Shown here piece after piece: positions 1 to 6,600 of a DNA stretch of 8,627 bases. Origin of the DNA: WQUF01 sp031549885 (GTDB lineage Bacteria; Bacillota; Clostridia; Clostridiales; Clostridiaceae); assembly GCA_031549885.1 (NCBI GenBank), contig JAVBPD010000091.1, positions 1 to 8,627 of the forward strand, given 5' to 3'. Position numbers and translations under genes: made by a program. The stretch's first letter is position 1, and the number at the start of each line of letters is the position of its first letter. The notes below the pieces were generated by a model. It was given only the letters and a program-made list of their open reading frames with translations. It had not been told where the DNA came from and ran no database searches.

Positions 1-3000
1 TTTTCCATCTTGTCTTGTTGTATTTCCGCCTGTTCCGCTTGTGTTATCACCTGTTCCACTTGTGTTGTCACCTGTGCTGCTTGTGTTGCCGCCAGTGCTG
101 CTTGTGTTGCCGCCAGTGCTACTTGTGTTACCTCCTGTTCCACTTGTATTGTCTCCTGTTCCGCTTGTATTGTCACTTGTTCCGCTTGTGTTTCCTCCAG
201 TGCTGCTTGTGTTACCACCTGTACTGCTTGTGTTTCCGCCTGTACTACTTGTGTTTCCTCCTGTACTACTTGTGTTACCACCTGTTCCACTTGTATTGTC
301 ACCTGTACTGCTTGTATTTCCGCCAGTGCTACTTGTATTACCTCCTGTTCCACTTGTATTGTCACCTGTACTGCTTGTATTTCCGCCAGTGCTGCTTGTG
401 TTTCCGCCTGTACTGCTTGTGTCACCTGTGCTGCTTGTGTTGCCGCCAGTGCTGCTTGTATTGCTATTATCCCCAACTATTCTTGTAGCATCTGGACTTT
501 TGTTTCCATCTTTATCTTCTTGACGTGCTTTTACTTCATCACCTGGTTTTAATGTTGTTCCAGGCGTAACTGGCACTGTCCATTTTCCATCTGTTCCTAC
601 AGTTCCCTCTCCAGTGGACCCATCTGGGAATGTTACTACTACTTTATTTCCAGGTGTTCCTGTTCCTGTTATTGATGTGTCTCCTGAATTTATTGGATCA
701 ATTACTGGTGGATTGATAGCATTGTCATTTGTATTGTTATTATCCGAACCATTGCTATTATTTGTGTTTTTGCTAGCATTTGAGTTGTTGCTAGTATTTA
801 AATCATTGCTGGTATTTGAGGCATTGCTGGTATTTGAGTCATTGCTGGTATTTGAGTCATTGCTAGTATTTGAGTCATTGCTAGTATTTGAGGCATTGCT
901 GGTATTTGAGTCGTTGCTAGTATTTGAGGCATTGCTAGTATTTGAGTTATTACTAGTATTTGAGGCATTGCTATCATCTGAGTTATTGCTGTTGTTACTA
1001 TTATTTGTACTATTATTCGAAACTCCCACAACAATAGCACTTATTTCATCACTTTTATTGCCATCATTATCTTCTGCATGAGCTTTCACTTCATCATCTT
1101 TTTTAAGTTTAACTGTTGTAGGTACATCAACGCTCCAAGTTCCATCTGTATCTACTATAGTAGTCTTAGTTGAATTATCCGGAAACGTTACAATGATAAT
1201 CTGCCCTGGTTTTCCAGTTCCACTAATTTTTTCATCTCCCTCATAGATTGTATTAATAGTAGGTGCTGGAACTTCAATACATGTTGCATCTACTAAGGCT
1301 GCATCCATTCCACCACTATCTTTGCCTAATGTTGCTTTTAGTATATCTACTCTAAACCCTACCTTATAAACTCCTGCTGTATTTTTCATTTTAGATTTAT
1401 CTACTATTACTTTATCCAATATATCCAATCCAGTTTTCATATCCCATGCTTTTACTTTAGATTTTGTCAAGACAAACTGATCTGATACTGGCATATCGTT
1501 TACACAATAGATAAAATCTTTAGCATCAATTGCTATATCTCCAATTGTTACGGTACTATCATCGATTACATTTGCTATTATTGTCTTATCTGTTCCATTT
1601 ACACTCAATATTATTGGATAAGGTCCAACTATAGCTTTAACAGCAGATATATTGACAGATAATTGAGATGTTAAATCCGAACCATCACTCAATTTCCATG
1701 CCTTTGCACCTGATTTTGATAAAGCTGTTGCACCATTTAAAACTTCTGCTTCTCCTATTGTTAAAAGAAAATTTTTTCCATATATTACTGTACCATTATC
1801 TGTGTCTACTAAGGTATCATCATCTTTCACAACCACTGATGATTTTGCTGTTACTTTATTCTGCATACTATCCGTCAAACTAAAATTAACTGTATAAACC
1901 CCTACTATAGCTGTATTTGGTAAATTTGTAATTACCACTTTGTCTTTTAAGTCATTTCCATCTTCAACATCGCTAGCTGTAGTTATTAAATCCTTAGCAT
2001 TATTAATATCAAAAGCGCTATTTTTATCTATTATTTTTGTAGGAATTACCTCTAAAACTGGAGGTTCATCTCTTATCAAACTAACCCCAAGATTAGAAAA
2101 CTTATAATTGTAAATAAAATCATCGTCTTTGAACATTACGGCATAAATAGCATTTAAAGCTATAACTTTATCATAATAACTATCATCTATGGGCAAATTA
2201 TTGGACATCATAAATTCAAAGGGAATTGTAACAGATGTTTCTGGCTTAATAATATCTGTATTTTTTATTTTTATTCCAGTAACTTTTTTAAAATCTGAAA
2301 CAGTAGAACTGTAACCACTATCAACTCCACCTGTAAGTTCATTTGTTGTAGGTATAGCATCTGTACTATATTCCACACTAAATCCATTTGGTGCTGTAAT
2401 TGCTTTATTCAAATAGAAATCAGGTTTGTCATCATTAGCTATATTTAGAATATTTAAATAATATGAATATCCTGTTATAGTTCTCGTTCCACTATTATTA
2501 ATAATAAGGTCATAAGAGCCAGTCATTCCATTTTTATATTTACTTATAGTAGCAGGATTGCCTTCTATATAGCTTGAAATCCAATTGCTATCGTATGCTG
2601 ATTTAATTTTATGGTTTGAGCTAAACCCTGAGCTCAAAATCTTAATATTTTTAACAGAGTCCTCTACCATTCCTACTTTCAATAAAGTATCAGTGGTACT
2701 TCCATCTTTGTTAAGGTCATATATATCTGTAAATATTTGTCGGTCGTACATATGTTGTAAAGTATTTTCCGCATTAGAAGCAATAATATCAAAATGATAA
2801 TCCCCTAATTCCGCATAATGATAAACTTGATAAGGAACATCAATATCACACTTCTCACTATAATTAGTATTATTAATTATTCCTTTAAAAACAATTTGAT
2901 ATATATTTTTACCATCAGCATCAGCTATTGCATTCGGAACTTTATTTATACTTTCCAAAGTAAGATTAGATGTATTTTGACTAATAACTATATTGGATGC

Positions 3001-4665
3001 ATTAATAATAAATTGTTTTGGAGCAATAACCCAAAGAATTGGATCTTCAAATAAATCTGTGTTTGTATATATAGAGCTAAAATTATCTGCTTTAAGCTTA
3101 ATTGTGATTTGTTCCTTTTGACCAGGAAAGAACATATTGTTGTTTCCTCCAACTACATTTAAAGCTGTCATCTGTATTTTTTGCTTTGTGAGTTTAGTTG
3201 TGCGCTTGCAAACCCCAATGTTATCTGTATCATCTGTTAATGTAAATGTAGGTGTAATTACAGTATCATCAAGTATATCGGTATCATCTCTATATTTAGA
3301 GCCAACTTTTCCCAATATTCCAAATGAAAATTCATCAAAATATTTATAAGCATTATTGGAAGAACGTTTAATAAAATGACCAACCACAAAATTATCAATT
3401 ACAAATTTTAGTTTTATTATATATTCATCAGCCCCTAATCCAAAACCCTGCGCATCTACTATTAAGTTCTTTTGATCATCATTCATAACAATATCTTTTT
3501 TTAAGTTAGTTCTTACATTAGTGTCATAAAAGATTGATACATTTCCACTCCAAAAATCAAGCGGACCATTTTTCGGTGGTATATTTACGCCATTTACATA
3601 AATTCCATCTGGCACATCATGGTCAAAAGTAAATTGATTGGAATTTTTTCCACCAATGTTAGAAAAATTCACATGATATAAATGCCTTCTATCTCCATCA
3701 ATAAGGAGAGTATCTGTTAAAATCATTTCAGAAGTTATTTTTTTAGGTAAATCTTCAATTTTCACATCCAAATTAGGAGGTTGGTATAAATCACTATAAG
3801 TAAGTTCTTTACCTACATTTTTTATAGTCCCAGAAAATTGAATTGGGTCCCAATCTACCTCATCATCTACGACTAGTGTATCACTATAATTTACACTAAA
3901 GGAAAAGTTATTAACATTATTTCCTTTAAGATTTATGGATCTTGTATCTGGATCATATGTTAATTTTGAGTGTCCACTGGATATAAATGAAACTTTATCA
4001 GGAAGTTTAATAGTTATATCTGCTGTATAAAGATAGCCATAGATTGAATATGATGGAACCAATATAGTATAGTTAGAATCACCAATATGCTTTATTGCAT
4101 TAGTTACAGTTATTGTATATAATACATCACTTCCTGGTACAGGCTTCACATTTTGTGTAATTTGTATAACTGGTTTACTCTCTGCGCGTTCAATAAGTGT
4201 TATTGAGTTTTTTATTCCTGTTGTTATTCCATCAATAAAGTCTTCTGCAATTATCTCTCCTGTATCATTATCAATAGCTTTTTTATCATCAAATGCAACT
4301 TTAAATGCTAATACAAATTGCCCATTTACGTTTGGATTAAGATAAAGTTCTAAAATGTTTCCATCTTGGCTTTCTTTTTCAACAATATCTCTTGAACTAC
4401 TGGGAATATTAAAGCTCAATAATCTCATATTATTTGGAATAATTATTTTTATACTTTCATTAGCCATAGTTGGCGTGGATAACGATGCTGTAAAAGTTAA
4501 TTCTTTCTCTTGAGCGAAATCACAATCTAAATTGCCACTTAATGATTGAAATGAAAAAATTCTATCACTGGAGCTTAAAGCAAAAGTTTCCACTTTTTTC
4601 AACATTACTTGCATAGTTATAATTATCAATAAAATAAACAAAAATATTTTTCTATCTTTTTTCAT
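1..4665 (-). CDS. Large secreted adhesin-like surface protein with Ig-like domains and Ser/Thr/Asn-rich repeat linkers (C-terminus outside window)
   Basis: The frame starts at ATG 4663-4665 and is open for 1555 codons to the window edge, so the stop and any wall anchor are not visible. AGGGAG (4673-4678) lies 7 nt before the ATG. Residues 1-30 look like a signal peptide: MKKDRK, a hydrophobic stretch, then possible cleavage after TFA. Residues 30-860 are beta-rich and mostly unassigned; around 163-190 there is a DUF11-like stretch (VPGSDVLYTITVTN), and DLNKDG at 650-655 may bind calcium. About 866-946 resembles the Cry22Aa/DUF5011 Ig-like domain (ASDVEDGNDL, then VGVYTVNFSLTDS). About 953-1130 are two related modules with KAW at 988-990 and 1072-1074. 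About 1133-1214 and 1318-1397 are Big_6-like Ig domains sharing GTGxPG, VTFPD, TDGxW and EDxDGNKS. Asn/Ser/Thr linkers fill 1216-1315 and 1398-1548. A cell-wall-anchored adhesin or stalk protein is the best reading; its ligand is unknown. Frame and surface location are secure, exact domain families less so. Confidence 0.88.
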   Translation of the reverse strand, partial: MKKDRKIFLFILLIIITMQVMLKKVETFALSSSDRIFSFQSLSGNLDCDFAQEKELTFTASLSTPTMANESIKIIIPNNMRLLSFNIPSSSRDIVEKESQDGNILELYLNPNVNGQFVLAFKVAFDDKKAIDNDTGEIIAEDFIDGITTGIKNSITLIERAESKPVIQITQNVKPVPGSDVLYTITVTNAIKHIGDSNYTILVPSYSIYGYLYTADITIKLPDKVSFISSGHSKLTYDPDTRSINLKGNNVNNFSFSVNYSDTLVVDDEVDWDPIQFSGTIKNVGKELTYSDLYQPPNLDVKIEDLPKKITSEMILTDTLLIDGDRRHLYHVNFSNIGGKNSNQFTFDHDVPDGIYVNGVNIPPKNGPLDFWSGNVSIFYDTNVRTNLKKDIVMNDDQKNLIVDAQGFGLGADEYIIKLKFVIDNFVVGHFIKRSSNNAYKYFDEFSFGILGKVGSKYRDDTDILDDTVITPTFTLTDDTDNIGVCKRTTKLTKQKIQMTALNVVGGNNNMFFPGQKEQITIKLKADNFSSIYTNTDLFEDPILWVIAPKQFIINASNIVISQNTSNLTLESINKVPNAIADADGKNIYQIVFKGIINNTNYSEKCDIDVPYQVYHYAELGDYHFDIIASNAENTLQHMYDRQIFTDIYDLNKDGSTTDTLLKVGMVEDSVKNIKILSSGFSSNHKIKSAYDSNWISSYIEGNPATISKYKNGMTGSYDLIINNSGTRTITGYSYYLNILNIANDDKPDFYLNKAITAPNGFSVEYSTDAIPTTNELTGGVDSGYSSTVSDFKKVTGIKIKNTDIIKPETSVTIPFEFMMSNNLPIDDSYYDKVIALNAIYAVMFKDDDFIYNYKFSNLGVSLIRDEPPVLEVIPTKIIDKNSAFDINNAKDLITTASDVEDGNDLKDKVVITNLPNTAIVGVYTVNFSLTDSMQNKVTAKSSVVVKDDDTLVDTDNGTVIYGKNFLLTIGEAEVLNGATALSKSGAKAWKLSDGSDLTSQLSVNISAVKAIVGPYPIILSVNGTDKTIIANVIDDSTVTIGDIAIDAKDFIYCVNDMPVSDQFVLTKSKVKAWDMKTGLDILDKVIVDKSKMKNTAGVYKVGFRVDILKATLGKDSGGMDAALVDATCIEVPAPTINTIYEGDEKISGTGKPGQIIIVTFPDNSTKTTIVDTDGTWSVDVPTTVKLKKDDEVKAHAEDNDGNKSDEISAIVVGVSNNSTNNSNNSNNSDDSNASNTSNNSNTSNASNTSNDSNTSNASNTSNDSNTSNDSNTSNDSNTSNASNTSNDLNTSNNSNASKNTNNSNGSDNNNTNDNAINPPVIDPINSGDTSITGTGTPGNKVVVTFPDGSTGEGTVGTDGKWTVPVTPGTTLKPGDEVKARQEDKDGNKSPDATRIVGDNSNTSSTGGNTSSTGDTSSTGGNTSSTGGNTSSTGDNTSGTGGNTSSTGGNTSSTGDNTSGTGGNTSSTGGNTSSTGGNTSSTGGNTSSTGGNTSGTSDNTSGTGDNTSGTGGNTSSTGGNTSSTGGNTSSTGDNTSGTGDNTSGTGGNTTRQDGK
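25..462 (-). repeat. 21 tandem 21-bp units encoding the heptamer NTS[S/G]TG[G/D]
   Basis: Within the adhesin frame, residues 1402-1547 consist of 20 heptamers NTS[S/G]TG[G/D] (one reads NTSGTSD) and one hexamer. The hexamer at residues 1416-1421 lacks its Asn through a clean 3-bp loss. Units vary mainly at third codon positions (aac/aat, agc/agt, ggc/gga/ggt), while the protein sequence is nearly invariant. There is also a longer period: positions 281-330 and 344-393 are an exact 50-bp match offset by 63 bp, which is three heptamers. The tract probably forms an extended, flexible or glycosylated stalk near the C-terminus. Copy number is likely variable between strains and is prone to assembly collapse. 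Confidence 0.95.
784..963 (-). repeat. Ten tandem 18-bp units encoding the hexamer SNTSN[A/D/N]
   Basis: Residues 1235-1294 of the adhesin are exactly ten hexamers of the form SNTSNx with x = Ala, Asp or Asn; the last unit begins with Leu. They sit in a 100-residue Asn/Ser/Thr/Asp linker (residues 1216-1315) joining the two Big_6-like domains. The unit length and consensus differ from the heptamer tract further along the same protein, so the two tracts arose separately. Most third-base changes are silent. Confidence 0.93.
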
Positions 4666-4678
4666 AACAAATCTCCCT

Positions 4679-5003
4679 AAAAAATAATTAAATAAAAATT
4701 AAACTTAATTTGATTTAATAAATTTAATTTTTACTACAAGGCCTTATAAAAAAGCACGCCTTAATAATTAAAATATATAATTTTATATAAATTTAAATTT
4801 ACACATATATTTACCGAAATATCATTAAATATTACAAGCAAATTCTGTAAATAACTTTAATTCATAAAAATGCTCATTATTTTCTTATATTTTTTTATAT
4901 TAATCAAATATATTGCGCAAATAACGCCTTGTATTTTTAATTTCTCTAAAGGGGTTATAGGTTACTTCTATTTCTATCTTAAATAAAAATCAGAAAATTT
5001 CTC
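4679..5003. other. AT-rich spacer upstream of the adhesin gene; no gene seen
   Basis: This stretch of about 325 bases has no credible reading frame. It would contain the adhesin promoter and leader on the minus strand, but no TTGACA/TATAAT pair with good spacing stands out among the many A/T-rich matches. Small points seen: an 8-bp palindrome TTGCGCAA (4913-4920), a palindrome AAGGCCTT (4738-4745), and the heptamer ACGCCTT at both 4756-4762 and 4924-4930. I could not recognise a c-di-GMP or c-di-AMP riboswitch core. The length suggests a long leader or an unseen regulatory site. Confidence 0.6.
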
Positions 5004-5044
5004 AAAAAATAAAAAAAGCAACTGGCTATTTAAAACCAATGCTT
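5004..5044 (-). terminator. Intrinsic terminator after the DAC-domain gene
   Basis: Read on the minus strand, the stem is AAGCA-TTGG facing CCA-GTTGCTT, with a small 1x2 internal loop and a 10-nt loop. It is followed by a run of T broken by a single A. It begins only 3 nt after the stop codon of the DAC-domain gene. This separates that gene from the adhesin gene downstream. Confidence 0.75.
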
Positions 5045-5047
5045 AAT

Positions 5048-6415
5048 TTACATTATTTTTTTACCACCTGATATATAATCTACATATCCATCCTCTGAAA
5101 CCACCACAATTAAACACTTCTGTTTAACAGACGCTGAATATTTTATTGAAGAGTTATACCTAGCTCCTCTTTCCACATCTTCTTCAGCATAATCCTTTGA
5201 TTCCCCATCAATTATAACTCCAAAGGAATATAAATCCCCATATTTATCAAAAATTAATGCTCCATCAATAGATGAAATTCTTTCTATTTTTTCATCCGCA
5301 TTAGCAACTTTTATTTTAAAACCTGTTTTAAGTCTATCCACTTCTTTTTTAGGATCCTCTAAAAATACTACAATAGTGCCATGCTTTTGCCTTATTGCGT
5401 ATTTTATTATTTTTATTTGCCTTTTAAAATTTGTAATATCATTAAAAATTTGATTAAACACGAGCTTAATATTTGACGCATCATCGCTTAAACTTATTTT
5501 AGGTGAAGAATTAGTTATTCTCATAATGGTTTCAATCTTCCCAGTATAAGGGTTATAATGAGAACACTTCCAATTAAATTCAGTGGAAAAATCGATGACA
5601 TGAAATTTACAATCATTCAAATTGCCACCATCATAAATAATTTTATCTACTAATTGTTCTATTTTATAAATTTCAGCAAACCCAAAAATAACAAATCCAT
5701 TGCATATTATTGGGTATCTTTCACTTGAAATTTCAACTAATTTTCTTATTTTCTTCTGTTCACCTAAATTGGGCTTGCTTATGAAGGATATATCTAAAGA
5801 GTTATCTAAAATTTCCTGATTAGATGTAATTATAATCCTCCCCTTTGCAGATTCTCCTTCATACCTTAAAGATGAAATCTTATCTATTAAAGAATAAGTA
5901 TCATAAGGATATGATGAAATATTATTTAAATATCTTTTCCCAACATCTTGTATAAGCTTGCCCACTTGATACTCCACATGAGTTATTGCATTAATGTTAT
6001 TATAAGATGATGCCCAGTATAAAAAATTATATATTTCCATTTCTATAATTACATTTAAAAGTAAGCTTTCATCTAATCTTAAAATAGCAAGATATTTAAG
6101 CTTTTTATTTCCTATAACAGTATTAGAATTTATAAGTGTAGAAATAAGATATGTCTCACCACTTATTGATAATTTATATATTTTATTTCCTTCTTTTTTA
6201 TAATAATTTTCAATGTTTAAAGAATTTAAGCATTTAATTAGTTCAACATTATTATTAGTGGGAAAAAATAATTCATCTAAAATTTCCCTATGGCTAATAG
6301 CATATATATATATTCTATATGAACTAGTGCTTAATTTATTTGAAAATAATTCAATTAAAAACTTTTCAAATATTTCTTTAAAATTTACAAAATCATAGTG
6401 CAAAAGCTGCATCAT
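5048..6415 (-). CDS. Diadenylate cyclase (DAC/DisA_N) domain protein with probable N-terminal sensor region
   Basis: The protein has 455 residues. The C-terminal ~115 residues match the DAC fold that condenses two ATP to cyclic di-AMP: a strand HGTIVVFLE (345-353), the DGA motif (384-386), GARYNSS (417-423) where DisA and CdaA have GTRHRxA, and a final strand LIVVVSEDGYVDYI (435-448). Arg of the RHR motif is kept, but His and the second Arg are replaced by Tyr and Asn, so activity cannot be assumed. Residues ~180-285 (EGESAKGRIIITS, IRKLVEIS, then CNGFVIFGFAEI) resemble the probable sensor domains found N-terminal to DAC domains (DACNV-type); this is a recollection of family pattern, not a search result. 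The first ~175 residues are unassigned. There is no signal peptide or clear membrane segment, so it is probably cytoplasmic. ATG 6413-6415 follows AGGGAG by 10 nt; a second ATG comes directly after it. It is divergent from the permease gene and is closed by its own terminator. Confidence 0.82.
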   Translation of the reverse strand: MMQLLHYDFVNFKEIFEKFLIELFSNKLSTSSYRIYIYAISHREILDELFFPTNNNVELIKCLNSLNIENYYKKEGNKIYKLSISGETYLISTLINSNTVIGNKKLKYLAILRLDESLLLNVIIEMEIYNFLYWASSYNNINAITHVEYQVGKLIQDVGKRYLNNISSYPYDTYSLIDKISSLRYEGESAKGRIIITSNQEILDNSLDISFISKPNLGEQKKIRKLVEISSERYPIICNGFVIFGFAEIYKIEQLVDKIIYDGGNLNDCKFHVIDFSTEFNWKCSHYNPYTGKIETIMRITNSSPKISLSDDASNIKLVFNQIFNDITNFKRQIKIIKYAIRQKHGTIVVFLEDPKKEVDRLKTGFKIKVANADEKIERISSIDGALIFDKYGDLYSFGVIIDGESKDYAEEDVERGARYNSSIKYSASVKQKCLIVVVSEDGYVDYISGGKKIM

Positions 6416-6437
6416 ATTTTATATTCTCCCTAAAATA

Positions 6438-6491
6438 AATAATTGAAATTTCTTTATACTAAATAGTATTCATTTGAAAATTTCAATTATT
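6438..6491. repeat. Nested inverted repeats, candidate operator
   Basis: A perfect 14-bp inverted repeat has arms AATAATTGAAATTT (6438-6451) and AAATTTCAATTATT (6478-6491). Its 26-bp spacer encloses a second dyad, ATACTA-AA-TAGTAT (6456-6469), and the two centres are only 2 bp apart. The element sits in the leader and promoter region of the DAC-domain gene, between it and the divergent permease gene. It could be a regulator-binding site or a folded 5' leader. The dyads are certain; the function is inference. Confidence 0.6.
6453..6480 (-). promoter_or_regulatory. Possible promoter of the DAC-domain gene
   Basis: On the minus strand TTTTCA (6475-6480) and TATAAA (6453-6458) are 16 nt apart, which would start transcription about 30 nt before the gene. 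The -35 box matches the consensus at only four of six positions. The boxes overlap the dyads at 6438-6491, as expected for a repressor-controlled promoter. In such AT-rich DNA a chance match is quite possible. Confidence 0.35.
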
Positions 6492-6511
6492 CATGAAAAA
6501 TCCTTTTAACA

Positions 6512-6543
6512 TTAATATTAATTGAATAAAAATTTAATATTAA
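6512..6543. promoter_or_regulatory. Paired TTAATATTAA palindromes around the permease -35 box
   Basis: The 10-bp palindrome TTAATATTAA occurs at 6512-6521 and again at 6534-6543, 22 bp apart (about two helical turns). The pair brackets the -35 box of the permease promoter. This spacing and placement suit a dimeric regulator binding both sites on one DNA face. Only A and T are involved, so coincidence is not excluded. Confidence 0.4.
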
Positions 6544-6550
6544 GTATACT
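6522..6550 (+). promoter_or_regulatory. Sigma-A-type promoter of the permease gene
   Basis: TTGAAT (6522-6527) and TATACT (6545-6550) are separated by exactly 17 bp and match the consensus at four and five of six positions. The predicted start near 6557 leaves a leader of about 40 nt before the TTG codon. The -10 box lies inside the palindrome AAGTATACTT (6542-6551). Confidence 0.6.
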
Positions 6551-6585
6551 TAAATAGGTTTGAATTAATCAATAAGTAAAAAAAA

Positions 6586-6600
6586 GGGGGGGAATATTTG
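6586..6600 (+). promoter_or_regulatory. G7 ribosome-binding site setting the TTG start of the permease
   Basis: Eight A (6578-6585) are followed by seven G (6586-6592), then AATAT and the TTG at 6598-6600. The 5-nt spacing is suitable for initiation at TTG. The only other early start, ATG 6631-6633, has no comparable site and would drop the first eleven residues. The homopolymer is unusual for a ribosome site in such AT-rich DNA. Confidence 0.65.

Noticed and set aside
25..462. CRISPR-like regular repeats
   Set aside because: The units are contiguous with no spacers and keep an in-frame coding pattern.
25..462. Collagen-like stalk
   Set aside because: Glycine does not occur every third residue; the period is seven.
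10..552. Plus-strand Cys-rich frame (CSACVITCSTC-type) and two further overlapping plus frames
   Set aside because: They are antisense reflections of the 21-bp repeats of the adhesin; the periodic Cys and Leu patterns follow from the complementary codons, and no ribosome site precedes them.
614..1081. Leu/Phe-rich plus-strand frame (LLVFES repeats) and a minus frame with TQIPAM repeats at 798-1040
   Set aside because: Both are out-of-frame readings of the 18-bp repeat tract in the adhesin.
4738..4762. Short inverted repeat AAGGC / GCCTT upstream of the adhesin
   Set aside because: Only 5 bp with a 15-nt loop and no T tail in either direction; too weak to call.
4679..5003. A cyclic-dinucleotide riboswitch controlling the adhesin
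   Set aside because: An attractive idea given the neighbouring DAC gene, but I could not find the conserved cores of the c-di-GMP or c-di-AMP classes on the minus strand.
5048..5050. DAC gene and adhesin as one operon
   Set aside because: A good intrinsic terminator follows the DAC stop codon, and about 0.3 kb of noncoding DNA precedes the adhesin.
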